From Phycisphaerales bacterium (GTDB lineage Bacteria > Planctomycetota > Phycisphaerae > Phycisphaerales > SM1A02): 33,853 nucleotides of DNA. The translations under genes were made by a program, and so were the position numbers. This document shows, piece by piece, positions 22,431 to 31,549 of the stretch. The DNA lies in assembly GCA_020345805.1 (NCBI GenBank), contig CP070772.1, positions 1,932,675 to 1,966,527 of the forward strand. The letters run 5' to 3'. The first letter of the stretch is position 1. Every line of letters starts with the position of its first letter. The notes beneath the pieces were generated by a model. It made no database searches, was not told where the DNA came from, and saw only the letters and a list, made by a program, of their open reading frames with translations.

Positions 22431-23848
22431 TCGCTTTCCTCTTCTTCGGCACAGAACCGTTCATGCGGCGGCGGGCGCTCCTCATCGCCTCCCGAGGCCG
22501 GGTCATCCGTCTCCGGCCAGCACTCTGCAATCGCCTCCAGCGGCTGCATGCCGTTGATCGTGATCTTCGCGCCGCGGGCCAGAAGCAGGTCCACGTGCCG
22601 CCGGCCGAGGCGGACCTTCAGCGCCGCCTTGCCGTCCGGATAGTCTCGCTCCAGCACCTCGGTGCGTTTCTCCAGGAAGTCGATGGTGTTGCTGTCGTTC
22701 AGGGCCGCCGCCACCACCACCTCGCGCACGCCACCGAGCATGTGATCGAGCACAACCTCGGCCAACTCGTCCAGCCCTTGCCCGGTGGCCGCACTTATCG
22801 GCAGGGCATCGGGATGACGGTTCAGCCAGACCAGCACATCATCGGAATCGGCCACCACATCGATCTTGTTGAGGACGATGACGCGGCGCTGGTAAGTCGC
22901 GCCGATTTCATCCAGCGTCTGCATCACCGTCTCCAACTGCATCTCGGCATTCGGATCCAGCGCATCGACCAGGATGATCAGGAGCTGGGCATGGACGGTC
23001 TCCTCCAGCGTCGATTTGAAAGAAGCGACCAGATGGTGGGGCAATTCCCGGATAAAGCCGACGGTGTCGGAGAGCATGACGTGATTGCCGCCTCCCAATT
23101 CCCAGCGCTCAACCCGGGTGGAGAGGGTGGCAAACAGCTTTGCGTGAGCGAAGGCTCCGCCGGCGGTGGCCCGGTTGAACAGCGTGCTCTTGCCCGCGTT
23201 CGTGTAGCCCACAAGCCCCACGGTGTAGTGGTCGAGATTGCGCTGGGCAACCTCCCGCGTCTTCCGCTGCTGCATCTGGGCCAGCTCGGTCCGAAGCTGT
23301 TTGAGGCGTCGCTGGACGAGGCGGCGATCGATCTCGATCTGCTGTTCGCCGGGCCCGCGGGTCCCGATGCCCACCGGGGCCCCGCCCACGATCTGCCCAA
23401 GGTGGTCCCACATCGCCCGCAGGCGCGGGTAGGTATATTCAAGCTGGGCGATCTCCACCTGGATCCGGGCCATGTGGGTGGTGGCCCGGTTGGCGAAGAT
23501 GTCCAGTATCAACTCGCTTCGGTCGATGATCTTGCACTCGACGGCCTGCTCCAGGGCCCGGATCTGGGCCGGCGAGAGGTCGTTGTCGAAGATTGCCAGG
23601 GTGGCGTCGGTCATCTTCGCGAGGGCGGCCAGCTCGGCGACCTTGCCCTTTCCCAGATAGGTACGTCCGCGCGGTTTCCGCCGCTTCTGCATCAGCTCCC
23701 CCACCACCGTGGCCCCCGCCGTTTCCGCCAGTGCGCGTAGTTCGCCCAGCGGCTCGCTTGCATCCACGTAATCTCCGGGCAGTACAACCTCCACGAGGAT
23801 CGCCCGCTCGGCCATCACTTTCAGTTGTTCACGGTGAATCTGGGACAT
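22427..23848 (-). CDS. hflX: Ribosome-associated GTPase HflX
   Basis: This 473-residue TRAFAC GTPase splits stalled or hibernating 70S ribosomes under stress. The N-terminal HflX domain has GRTYLGKGKVAEL (about 63-75) and RATTHMARIQVEIAQLEYTYPRL, then GPGEQQIEIDRR with its helical linker. The G domain shows G1 GYTNAGKST (about 212-220), G3 DTVGF (about 258), and G4 NKID (about 325). A C-terminal extension past the G domain ends in a Glu/Pro-rich tail. MSQIHREQ at 23848 has no good ribosome-binding site; ATG 23815 (MAERAILVEV) is an alternative start at the conserved part. It is followed by the nuclease-fold gene with a 4-bp overlap and diverges from the C-terminal protease. Confidence 0.95.
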   Translation of the reverse strand: MSQIHREQLKVMAERAILVEVVLPGDYVDASEPLGELRALAETAGATVVGELMQKRRKPRGRTYLGKGKVAELAALAKMTDATLAIFDNDLSPAQIRALEQAVECKIIDRSELILDIFANRATTHMARIQVEIAQLEYTYPRLRAMWDHLGQIVGGAPVGIGTRGPGEQQIEIDRRLVQRRLKQLRTELAQMQQRKTREVAQRNLDHYTVGLVGYTNAGKSTLFNRATAGGAFAHAKLFATLSTRVERWELGGGNHVMLSDTVGFIRELPHHLVASFKSTLEETVHAQLLIILVDALDPNAEMQLETVMQTLDEIGATYQRRVIVLNKIDVVADSDDVLVWLNRHPDALPISAATGQGLDELAEVVLDHMLGGVREVVVAAALNDSNTIDFLEKRTEVLERDYPDGKAALKVRLGRRHVDLLLARGAKITINGMQPLEAIAECWPETDDPASGGDEERPPPHERFCAEEEESE

Positions 23849-23889
23849 CTGAGGTGTGGAAACCGCGAAACTCGCCCCGCGGAGTCCTG

Positions 23890-23895
23890 ATTGTA
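23890..23895 (-). promoter_or_regulatory. Possible -10 box TACAAT for hflX
   Basis: TACAAT on the minus strand lies 41 nt before the hflX ATG, within the same CTACAATC octamer seen before nadE and mutL. No -35 box is evident. The rest of the 293-bp divergent gap shows no gene. Confidence 0.3.
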
Positions 23896-24141
23896 GGTTC
23901 TGAGGCTCATCTCATCCCCTGCACCGCCCGGCAAAGCCACGGGCCCCGGAACCGGCAACAAACCGCGCCCCGAGAGCGTTGGACCACCGGCGAGATCCAC
24001 GCGCTTGGGCATTCTCGTGCCGCAGGTGACCGCATCGCCGATATCATTGCCCGTCGCCCGTCAGCCATCCGGGACGCCCCCGGGAGTTTCCGAACGCCCC
24101 CCAAGGGCAGCCACGTGGAAACGAATGCAAGGAGTCAACCC

Positions 24142-25782
24142 GTGCGGATCAAGCAGACACTCGCCCCCATCCTGCTGATCACCCTCTTCGCCGCCCTGCT
24201 CGTGCAGCTTCCCATTGCGATTGCGGCCCGCGCCGGCGAGATGGAGTGGTTCGATCCGATCATCGACGTGAGGCGGATCATTCTCGACGATTTCGTGACC
24301 GAGCCCGACGAGCCGGCCATGCAGTTGGCGCTGATCAACGGGATGCTCGAATCGCTGGAGGACCCTCACACCGTCTATGTCCCCTACGAGGAAGTCGAAG
24401 TGTTCAACAAGGACCTGCGGGGCGAGTACGTGGGGATCGGCGCGGAGGTCAACGTCATCGACGACTACCTCACGATCATTTCCCCCATGGACGGCTCCCC
24501 CGCTCTGCAGGCCGGTGTGCTCGCCGGCGACGTGGTCCTGGTGATCGAAGGCCAGTCCACCTTCCACATGCCGGTCACCGACGCCATCGACCTGCTCATG
24601 GGCGAGCCGGACACCCCCGTCACCATTCGCGTCCGTCACCTGGACGGTGCCGAAGAGGACATCACCATAATTCGCGGCCACATCGTGACCCAGACGGTCA
24701 AGGGGCTCCGCCGACGTGGCGAGGAATGGGACCACTGCGTGGATGCGGACCTCGGCCTGTTCTACGTGCGGATAACCCAGTTCAACGATTCCACCGTGGG
24801 CGAACTGCGTAGCGCATTGAATCGACTTCAGGGGCAGAACATGAACGGCCTGGTCCTGGACCTTCGGGACAATCCCGGCGGAGGCCTCCTGACCGCGGTG
24901 GCCGTGTCCGACCTGTTCCTGTCTGAAGGTGATGTGGTGAGCGTGAAATCCCGCACCGGCAACGGGCGCACGTTCGGCGCCACCGCCGAAGGCACCCTGC
25001 CGGAGTTTCCGATGGTGGTCCTCATCAACGGAGCGTCCGCCTCGGCCAGCGAGATCGTCGCCGGCGCCCTTCAGGAGAATCATCGCGCAAAAGTGCTCGG
25101 CACGCGCAGCTTCGGCAAGGGATCGGTGCAGGAAGTCCGTGAACTGGAGCACAAAAGGGGCACGCTCAAGTTCACCACCGCACATTACTACCTGCCCGGC
25201 GGCCGGAACATCAACCGCAAACCCGACAGCGGCGTGTGGGGCGTGGATCCGGATCCCGGATTCGTGAAGGCCATCAGCGATGAGGACTACATTGCCAGGT
25301 TCCGGGCCCGCCGGGAGTACGAGATCATCCGCGAGCCGGGCAACGGCAACGGGCCGGGGTCCGAGCCGATGGCGTGCGTCGATCCGCAGTGGATCCGCGA
25401 CAACCTGCTCGATGAGCAGCTTGCCTGCGGCGTGGAAGCTTTGCAGACCCGCGTTCGCGGCGGGGACTGGCCTGCCGTCAGCGATGACGACAGCGCCCTG
25501 GCCGCCCTGGGCCAGGAGCTCAACCGCGCCCTGGAGACCCGCCTCCGCCTCCAGGAGCGCCTGATCGAACTGGAAGACCGCATCGGCGAGTTGCAGCAAC
25601 TGGCCGACGAAGCCGGCGCCATCCCCCTACTGCCGCCGGATGTCGATCTGGTGGACGGCAAGCTCGCCGTCTATGACAAGCACGGGAATCTCATCGGCGA
25701 ATACAAGATCGAAGGCGGCAATCTCGAACTGGCCCTCGACTCCGTCGCCCTCAGACCCATCGGCGCTGATGTGGATCAGTGA
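24142..25782 (+). CDS. C-terminal processing peptidase (S41A family)
   Basis: This 546-residue envelope serine protease of the Ctp/Prc family has an N-terminal signal or anchor (about 5-30, PILLITLFAALLVQLPIAIAA). Next come a helical N-domain with DPHTVYVPYEEVEVF, a PDZ domain (about 95-165, GIGAEVNV...GSPALQAGVLAGDVVLVIEG) and the S41 catalytic core. The Ser-Lys dyad is S301 (in NGASASASEIVAGAL) and K326 (RSFGKGSVQ), 25 residues apart as in E. coli Prc. The C-terminal part (about 425-546) has a coiled coil, LRLQERLIELEDRIGELQQL, and a strand-rich end not typical of Ctp. GTG 24142 is preceded by AAGGAG at 7 nt, which excludes the much longer open frame upstream. tsaD follows after 46 bp. Confidence 0.93.
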   Translation: MRIKQTLAPILLITLFAALLVQLPIAIAARAGEMEWFDPIIDVRRIILDDFVTEPDEPAMQLALINGMLESLEDPHTVYVPYEEVEVFNKDLRGEYVGIGAEVNVIDDYLTIISPMDGSPALQAGVLAGDVVLVIEGQSTFHMPVTDAIDLLMGEPDTPVTIRVRHLDGAEEDITIIRGHIVTQTVKGLRRRGEEWDHCVDADLGLFYVRITQFNDSTVGELRSALNRLQGQNMNGLVLDLRDNPGGGLLTAVAVSDLFLSEGDVVSVKSRTGNGRTFGATAEGTLPEFPMVVLINGASASASEIVAGALQENHRAKVLGTRSFGKGSVQEVRELEHKRGTLKFTTAHYYLPGGRNINRKPDSGVWGVDPDPGFVKAISDEDYIARFRARREYEIIREPGNGNGPGSEPMACVDPQWIRDNLLDEQLACGVEALQTRVRGGDWPAVSDDDSALAALGQELNRALETRLRLQERLIELEDRIGELQQLADEAGAIPLLPPDVDLVDGKLAVYDKHGNLIGEYKIEGGNLELALDSVALRPIGADVDQ

Positions 25783-25828
25783 TCTACACCCCCGGGACTC
25801 TTCGCTTCCTTCCCCACCATCACCATTC

Positions 25829-26887
25829 ATGCCCGACCCATCGCCTGTAATCCTGGGCATCGAATCCAGTTGCGACGAGACCGCCGCAGCGGTGGTCGGG
25901 AGCGGCAGGCGGGTGTTGAGCAACGTCATCGCGACGCAGCATGACTTGCACGAGGAGTATGCGGGCGTGGTGCCGGAGATCGCCAGCCGGGCGCATCTGG
26001 AGCGGATACTGCCCGTGCTGCGTGATGCGATGCGCGAGGCGGAGGTTGATTACAGTGATCTGGATGCGATCGCGGTGGGCAATCGCCCGGGCCTGATCGG
26101 GTCGCTGCTGGTGGCGGTCAGCGCCGCCAAGGCCCTGGCCTGGTCCCTCGGCAAGCCGCTCATCGGCATCGATCACGTGCAGGCACATCTGTATGCGGGA
26201 TCACTGGAGGCCTTGCCCGTTGAGTACCCGGCGCTGGGCCTGGTGGTGTCCGGCGGGCACACGAGCCTGTTCCTCGTGCACAGCCCGCTGGACGTGACGC
26301 TGCTGGGCAGGACTATTGATGACGCGGTCGGCGAGGCGTACGACAAGGCGGCGGCGATACTGGAGATCGGCTACCCCGGCGGGCCGCGCATCGACTGCAT
26401 CGCCCAGGTGGGGGATGAGAACGCTCATGACCTGCCCGTTTCCGCGCTGGACCCGGATAGCCTGGACTTCTCCTTCAGCGGTCTGAAGACCGCCCTGCTC
26501 TATGCGGTGCGAGGCAAGCCGATGGGGCGGGGAGCAGATGCCCACTTTGAGCGGGATGCGTCAGGCCTGAGCCGCAAGGAGAAGGCGGATTTTGCCGCCT
26601 CATTTCAGAAGGCGGCGGTGGCCGCAGTGATGCTGAAGATCAGGCGGGCACTGAAGCGTCATGCGGTCGAAAGCCTGCTCGTGGGTGGCGGGGTCAGCGC
26701 CAACAGTCGTCTGAGGCAGGAGCTGACGGAACTGGGTGACCTCCGGCAACTGGATCTGCGGCTGCCCGCCATCGAGTACTGCCTGGACAACGCAGCGATG
26801 ATCGCCGGTCTCGCCGCCGGGCGTTACCGGGCCGGACAGTTCGACGATCTCACTCTCGCCGCTTCTCCCCGGACCGCGACGGCGTGA
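25829..26887 (+). CDS. tsaD: tRNA N6-adenosine threonylcarbamoyltransferase
   Basis: This 352-residue ASKHA-fold protein transfers the threonylcarbamoyl group to A37 of ANN-decoding tRNAs, with TsaB and TsaE, to make t6A. Markers are [16 protein letters not shown] at the start, the iron-binding pair H116 and H120 (IDHVQAH), [35 protein letters not shown], and the C-terminal Asp in [11 protein letters not shown]. The length is normal. The ATG at 25829 begins exactly at the family start. The bases before it (CACCATCACCATTC) contain no Shine-Dalgarno sequence, so it may depend on the upstream protease message. The next gene, a GGQ protein, follows after 35 bp. Confidence 0.96.
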   Translation: MPDPSPVILGIESSCDETAAAVVGSGRRVLSNVIATQHDLHEEYAGVVPEIASRAHLERILPVLRDAMREAEVDYSDLDAIAVGNRPGLIGSLLVAVSAAKALAWSLGKPLIGIDHVQAHLYAGSLEALPVEYPALGLVVSGGHTSLFLVHSPLDVTLLGRTIDDAVGEAYDKAAAILEIGYPGGPRIDCIAQVGDENAHDLPVSALDPDSLDFSFSGLKTALLYAVRGKPMGRGADAHFERDASGLSRKEKADFAASFQKAAVAAVMLKIRRALKRHAVESLLVGGGVSANSRLRQELTELGDLRQLDLRLPAIEYCLDNAAMIAGLAAGRYRAGQFDDLTLAASPRTATA

Positions 26888-26922
26888 GGCCAACCACCCG
26901 GAGCCGCGAGGCGGAAACCATC

Positions 26923-27432
26923 ATGGATCCACACCCTGCCTGCCTCCCGGATCAGGAACTGCTCAAACAGTGCGTGGTTACTTTCGGTCGCGGCTCCGGC
27001 CCCGGCGGTCAGCACCGCAACAAGGTCGAGACCGCCGTCGACATCCTGCACAAGCCCACGGGCATAAATGCATCCGCCAGCGAGCGGCGAAGCCAATCCC
27101 AGAACCGTCACAACGCAATCAAGCGCTTGCGTTTGAAGCTGGCGATGAAGATGCGGCGCAAGGTACATCCGGACCGTTACCGCCCCAGCGCGCTGTGGGA
27201 GGACCGCCGGCAGGGAAAGCAGATGTCCGTCAATCCCCGTCACCGCGATTATCCCGCGCTTCTCGCCGAGGCGCTGGATGTGATAATCGCAAGGAAGTTT
27301 GATGTGGCCGGGGCAGCCGGAGTGCTGGGAATCTCCATGTCGCAACTGGCCAAGCTCATCCGCCACGAGCCGCACGCGATGAAGCTGGTCAACGACGGCC
27401 GCGTCGAGCGCAACCTCCCGCCGCTGAAGTGA
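26923..27432 (+). CDS. Release-factor-like GGQ protein with C-terminal HTH-like extension
   Basis: This 169-residue protein keeps only the peptidyl-tRNA hydrolysis domain of class I release factors, with [16 protein letters not shown] (GGQ at 28-30) and [21 protein letters not shown], and lacks codon-recognition domains. Members such as ArfB/PrfH-like proteins rescue stalled ribosomes. In place of ArfB's short basic tail there is a 60-residue segment, [34 protein letters not shown], that looks like a helix-turn-helix. This may be a nucleic-acid or ribosome contact. ATG 26923 is chosen at the start of the conserved part; GTG 26884 overlaps the tsaD stop and is an alternative. It is third in the protease-tsaD-GGQ run. 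Confidence 0.85.
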   Translation: MDPHPACLPDQELLKQCVVTFGRGSGPGGQHRNKVETAVDILHKPTGINASASERRSQSQNRHNAIKRLRLKLAMKMRRKVHPDRYRPSALWEDRRQGKQMSVNPRHRDYPALLAEALDVIIARKFDVAGAAGVLGISMSQLAKLIRHEPHAMKLVNDGRVERNLPPLK

Positions 27433-27499
27433 CGCGGTCGGTCGGGATGATGACCAGCTGAACCCGCGCCGGTGACGGTCAACCAGAATGCAATATGGA

Positions 27500-29071
27500 T
27501 CAGGGTGGTGCGTGAACCACCGCCCAGTCGGGCAGAACGCCGGGATCGATGGAGAAAACGGCCGTACCGATGATGTAGAACACCGTTGTGATCACCGCGA
27601 CGCCGATGAGATTGATCACGATGCCTATCTTGGCCATATCCGCCACGGTGATTCGGCCGCTGCCGAAGATTATCGCGTTGGGCGGCGTCGCCACCGGCAG
27701 CATGAAAGCGCAGGAGGCGGAAAGAGTGGCGGGGATCATCAACAACAACGGGTTGATATTCATTGATGTGCCGGCCGAGGCGAGGATGGGCAGCACCATC
27801 TCCGTGGTGGCGGTGTTCGACGTCAGCTCCGTGAGAAACGTCAGCGTCGTGGACACCGCCGCGATCATCACGGGTGGAGCGGTATCCTCGAGTCTCTCGA
27901 ACTGCTGGCCCACGAACGCGGAAAGGCCGGTGGTCTGGAAACCGCTGGCCAGCGCGAAACCGCCTCCGAAAAGCAGAACAATGTGCCAGGGCACTTTGCG
28001 GAACACCTCCACGTCAAGCAGCATGCGGCTCTCCCCCTCACCGGTAGCGCGGGAAGGAATGAAGAACAGCAGCAGAGCCATGGTGATGGCCACCGTCCCG
28101 TCGTCGATGAGCTGCGGGAACGGAAGAAGATTGCCCCAGCCCGGGATCGTCACCAGCCCGAGGGCCAGGTCCTTGCGGAACACCCACATCAGGGCGGTGA
28201 GCGCGAAAACCACCAGCACCGCGGTTTCCGCGAAGCGGATCGGACCGAGCCGGCGATACTCTTCCTTAATCACCTCCGTCGGAAGCACCAGATCCTTCGG
28301 TGCCCGGAAGAACAGCCGCGTAAGCAGCAGCCAGACGATCACGAGCATGATCGCGCTGAGCGGCAGGCCGAGCAGCATCCATTGGCCGAAGGCGATCGGC
28401 TCGGCAGCGGGGAATGCGATCTCGAAAATCCTGACGAATGAGAGATTGGGCGGGGTGCCGACGAGCGTGGCAACTCCGCCGATGCTCGCGCCGTAGGCGA
28501 TACCCAGCAGCATGGCCAGCGTGAGCTTCCGCGATCGCTTTCGTCCAAAGGCTTCCTCCAGCTCGGAGATGATCGCCAGGGCGATGGTCAGCATCATGAT
28601 GGTGGTGGCGGTGTTGGAGATCCACATGGACAGGAACGCCGACGCCAGCATGAAGCTCAGGACGAGCCGCGCCGGCCCGCCGCCCACCGCCCGAATGATC
28701 CAGAGGGCAATCCGCCGGTGGAGATTCCATTTCTCCATGGCCAGAGCGATCATGAAACCGCCAACGAACAGGAAGATGATGTAGTTGACGTAGATCGGGG
28801 CCGTATCCCGACCCTTCATGATCCCCAGCAGCGGATAGAGGGCCAGGGGCAGCAGTGCCGTCGCCGCCAGCGGGATCACGTCGGCAATCCACCAGACGGC
28901 CATGAGGATCGCCACCGCCGCCATGCGCGTGACCAGCGGCTCGCCGGGCTTCAGGTCAACCAGGAGCAGGATCCCGAAGAACAACACCACTCCGAGCCAG
29001 AAGCCGACCCGGCGTCCGACGCCCCGGGATTCCCTCGTGCCTCCTGCGAGTGCCTTCGGCTGCTCGGTCAT
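27500..29071 (-). CDS. SLC13/DASS family sodium-coupled anion symporter
   Basis: This 523-residue inner-membrane transporter has about 11-13 hydrophobic segments and the two repeated SNT sodium/substrate motifs of divalent-anion:Na+ symporters: WISNTATTIMM in the first half and ELTSNTATTEMVLP in the second. FLFVGGFMIALAMEKWNLHRRIAL, typical of the first repeat, is also present. Family members import dicarboxylates, citrate, sulfate or phosphate; the substrate here is unknown. ATG 29071 (MTEQPKAL) is chosen because the frame upstream to 29266 is Arg-rich, starts with TTG and runs into the terminator of the porin gene. It converges on the GGQ protein with no clear terminator between them. Confidence 0.9.
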   Translation of the reverse strand: MTEQPKALAGGTRESRGVGRRVGFWLGVVLFFGILLLVDLKPGEPLVTRMAAVAILMAVWWIADVIPLAATALLPLALYPLLGIMKGRDTAPIYVNYIIFLFVGGFMIALAMEKWNLHRRIALWIIRAVGGGPARLVLSFMLASAFLSMWISNTATTIMMLTIALAIISELEEAFGRKRSRKLTLAMLLGIAYGASIGGVATLVGTPPNLSFVRIFEIAFPAAEPIAFGQWMLLGLPLSAIMLVIVWLLLTRLFFRAPKDLVLPTEVIKEEYRRLGPIRFAETAVLVVFALTALMWVFRKDLALGLVTIPGWGNLLPFPQLIDDGTVAITMALLLFFIPSRATGEGESRMLLDVEVFRKVPWHIVLLFGGGFALASGFQTTGLSAFVGQQFERLEDTAPPVMIAAVSTTLTFLTELTSNTATTEMVLPILASAGTSMNINPLLLMIPATLSASCAFMLPVATPPNAIIFGSGRITVADMAKIGIVINLIGVAVITTVFYIIGTAVFSIDPGVLPDWAVVHAPP

Positions 29072-29218
29072 GCCGCAACCACCATCCCAATCCGACGTTT
29101 CGCCTCCGGCCTTCGCCCGGCCGGGCCGCCGGGTGCGTCGAGCACCAGTGTATCGACATTGCCCGACTTCAGTCGGCTGGTGATCGACCGTGTTGACAGA
29201 GCCTTCAGTGATTGCGGC

Positions 29219-29250
29219 AAAAAAAAGCCGACCCCGGAAAAGGAGCCGGC
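29219..29250 (-). terminator. Strong rho-independent terminator of the porin gene
   Basis: On the minus strand a 9-bp stem (GCCGGCTCC / GGGGTCGGC, two G-U pairs) with a 6-nt loop is followed by TTTTTTTT (A-run 29219-29226 on plus). It is 54 bp after the porin stop and separates that gene from the symporter. Confidence 0.9.
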
Positions 29251-29304
29251 CTCTTGTCGTGTTCAAACCGCCCGGAAAGGAGCGGTCGATCGCTGATGCT
29301 CAGA

Positions 29305-30654
29305 TCAGAACAGCAGGTGGATCTGGCTGCGCAGGACCATCTGGCCGTCCTGATCGGCGGTGTCGCCGCGCCAGCCGCGGCTTGCCCCGCCCCATCCGGC
29401 ATCGACCGTGTTGAAGCTGTAGCCCAGATCGGTCGTCCACTTCAGGCCGTGCCGGTTCCAGAACCGGCTCGCGCCGACGGTGAATATCGACAGATCGTCG
29501 GTGCCCGCGGTGTCCATGTCCCCCCACTCGTACCGGGCCAGCAGCTCCCAGTCATCGTTGAGGAACATGCCGCCCTGAAGAAGGACGCCGTACTCGTCGC
29601 GATCGACCGTGGAGCTCTCAATGCTGTTGCCGATGATAGCTCCGTAGAGGTTGAACCCGCCGAACTCGAATGAGCCATCTACGGTCCACTGGAGAAGCTC
29701 GGCCTCATCGTCGACGGTGCCGTACTCGCCGCTCTGGTAATGAACGGCCCCGCCGAGCACGTACATCGGTTCTTCGTCGTTCCAGCTCTCGAAGTCCGCG
29801 TACTGGCCCCAGGCCCCGCCCAGCAGGTACTCGGCGCGTGCGCTGAACGCGTACTCGTTGCTGAGCTGGTAGGGCATGGTGCCGGTGGTGGTCGCGGGAC
29901 CGGTGCCGTAGGGCGTGTTCCAGGTCCGCAGTCCGTCGGTGACCGCAAACTGCATGCGGAACTGCTCAGTGGCGTAATTCGCCATCACGCCCTGGGTGTA
30001 AAGTCCGCCGTAGCGGGCATCCAGATTGGATCGCTCCACGAATTGCTGCCGCGTTTCCGACACCGACCATTCCCGCCAGGTCAGGCTCTTGAACTGTCCG
30101 ATCTGAACGGACCAGTTGTTCTCCAGGTCCTTCTTGATGTAGGCGTCCAGCAGGAGGGAGCCGCCGTTGCTGCCCCAGCCCGCCCAGATCAGGTACTGCC
30201 AGGTCGGATCCACCACGTGACCGGCGAAGCCAAAACGAGTCCGCGAGTGCTCGAAGCCCCACCGGTGATTGTCCTCCGGCGCATTATCCTGGCTGCTGTA
30301 GACGAATCGGAACTGGATCATCCCCTTCAGGTTCAATCTGAAGCTGCCATCGGTGCTGCGAATGAAGAAGCCGTTGTCATACCCGGCGGTCATCCCGTTC
30401 TGGAGCAGACTGGCCCGGGTATCGGCGTCGGCCAGCACATCCTGAACCAGAGAGCGGATCTCCTCGCTCCGTTGCTCATCGATCCGGTCCGCGGGAAGTT
30501 CGGCCGACAGCCGCGCCACTTCCGCCCTCAGCTGGGCGACCTCCAACTGCAGACTGGATACGGAATCGTCCTGCCCGGCCGTGGCTGCGGCGCCCAGCAG
30601 CATCGCGGTTGCAGCACCCACGGTCAGCGCTCCTGCGTGTTTCTGCGGTTTCAT
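29305..30654 (-). CDS. Phosphate-selective-type porin (OprP/OprO-like)
   Basis: This 449-residue outer-membrane protein has a signal peptide (about 8-32, ending ATAGQ), then a coiled-coil segment VSSLQLEVAQLRAEVARLSAEL, then a long run of amphipathic strands ending QIHLLF with a terminal Phe. Barrel features matching phosphate-selective porins are GFFIRSTDGSFRLNLKGMIQFRF, RRxR-like SRTRFGFAGHVVDP, and NNWSVQIGQFKSLTWRE. The N-terminal coiled coil before the barrel could attach to peptidoglycan, as SLH-less porins of some phyla do. AGGAG 7 nt before ATG 30654 fixes the start. It is upstream of the anion symporter, so the two may form an uptake route, although a strong terminator separates them. 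Confidence 0.88.
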   Translation of the reverse strand: MKPQKHAGALTVGAATAMLLGAAATAGQDDSVSSLQLEVAQLRAEVARLSAELPADRIDEQRSEEIRSLVQDVLADADTRASLLQNGMTAGYDNGFFIRSTDGSFRLNLKGMIQFRFVYSSQDNAPEDNHRWGFEHSRTRFGFAGHVVDPTWQYLIWAGWGSNGGSLLLDAYIKKDLENNWSVQIGQFKSLTWREWSVSETRQQFVERSNLDARYGGLYTQGVMANYATEQFRMQFAVTDGLRTWNTPYGTGPATTTGTMPYQLSNEYAFSARAEYLLGGAWGQYADFESWNDEEPMYVLGGAVHYQSGEYGTVDDEAELLQWTVDGSFEFGGFNLYGAIIGNSIESSTVDRDEYGVLLQGGMFLNDDWELLARYEWGDMDTAGTDDLSIFTVGASRFWNRHGLKWTTDLGYSFNTVDAGWGGASRGWRGDTADQDGQMVLRSQIHLLF

Positions 30655-30978
30655 CCACCGTCTCCTGTTCAAATCGGCAATGGGCGTGTGACGCGCCGCC
30701 TTTCTGAATCACGCGTCAGTATCGACACGCCGGCCCACTTGCATCCTCGTAAACAACGCCAACATCACGGCGAGCGCCCCCGAACCGGACGGCTGCCGTT
30801 CACCCCGTGCTCAGAGTTTCCCCGGGGAAGGAGCTTCGTGCAACTCAAGGCCCACATTTCGCCTGGATGACCGCACAGGCGAACCCCGCGGCAAACGCGA
30901 GTCGCCCCTCCACCTCTCTGCAACCCTGCGGCAAGCCCGCAGAGCCTGCCGCCCGGTTGCGGCAAACTGCGATCCGCA
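30655..30978. other. Intergenic region rich in inverted repeats upstream of porin
   Basis: No gene recognised. A perfect 12-bp palindrome TTCCCCGGGGAA lies at 30818-30829. Near 30915-30965 several overlapping inverted repeats (CTCTGC/GCAGAG, CTGCGG/CCGCAG, TGCCGC/GCGGCA) could form alternative hairpins after the small membrane-protein gene. GATACT at 30723-30718 on minus may be the porin -10 box, with no clear -35. Confidence 0.35.
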
Positions 30979-31296
30979 TCATCGCCAGAACAGGGCGCGT
31001 CGCCGATCGCATTCAACCATCAACGCCGTGCCATCGGCCTGGATTATGTAGTACCGATCATCTGCGGCCCCGACCAGGGCGATCCCCCCGTGGGTCAGGG
31101 CGATGGCGGGCGGCTGCACCGCCACCGGAACCAACTCCTTGTCCCTGAGCATCCGCGTTACTTTGGCCGGATCGCCGTCGGCGAACGCGGCGTTGCTCAC
31201 GCCGGTACCGGAGCCGGCCAGGTATCCGGCGGTGACGGCGATAAGCCCCGCTACCCACGGCAGATACCGCTTCCGACTGAACTGCTGGCTGCCCAT
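30979..31296 (-). CDS. Small membrane-anchored or exported protein of unknown function
   Basis: This 105-residue protein is not recognised. It has a short basic start (SQQFSRKRYLP), one hydrophobic segment (about 13-33, WVAGLIAVTAGYLAGSGTG), and a compact C-terminal region with VAVQPPAIALTHGGIALVGAADDRYYIIQADGTALMVE, which reads as beta-strands. A single-pass or signal-anchored periplasmic protein is likely. A strong ribosome-binding site, GAGGAG 6 nt before the ATG, supports it as a real gene. It lies upstream of the porin on the same strand with 324 bp between. Confidence 0.65.
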   Translation of the reverse strand: MGSQQFSRKRYLPWVAGLIAVTAGYLAGSGTGVSNAAFADGDPAKVTRMLRDKELVPVAVQPPAIALTHGGIALVGAADDRYYIIQADGTALMVECDRRRALFWR

Positions 31297-31537
31297 CTGC
31301 GGCTCCTCTCAGATCATGAGACCAGATTGACCTCGCCCGGGTAAACGCACCGGGCCTCGCCATGAACTGACAGCGCCGAGATGCGGCCCATTCCACCTGC
31401 GGACCGCCAAAGCGGGCCAATTACGCAAACCCCGACAGACCACCGCGCCTGGAACACAGCGGCGGATCGAACGGCCTGTCCCCCTGCCCTCGGCATGCCG
31501 CGCCCCGAACCGTACTTCAACTCGCGCTCCGGCATGT

Positions 31538-31543
31538 TATTAT
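31538..31543 (+). promoter_or_regulatory. -10-like box TATTAT 6 nt upstream of zinc-ribbon ATG
   Basis: TATTAT, TCATTC, ATG, with a partial -35 TTCAAC (31516-31521) 16 nt upstream. No ribosome-binding site is present; a leaderless transcript is predicted. Confidence 0.45.
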
Positions 31544-31549
31544 TCATTC

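Noticed and set aside
22463..23740. 425-codon plus-strand frame opposite hflX
   Set aside because: Shadow of hflX, which has all GTPase motifs.
23593..24141. N-terminal extension of the C-terminal protease back to 23593
   Set aside because: It overlaps hflX, is Pro/Arg-rich, and the GTG at 24142 has a perfect ribosome-binding site followed by a signal peptide.
24061..25599. 512-codon open frame on minus opposite the C-terminal protease gene
   Set aside because: The protease on plus has catalytic motifs and a ribosome-binding site. The minus frame is the complementary shadow common in GC-rich genes; its product is His/Gly/Val-rich without domains.
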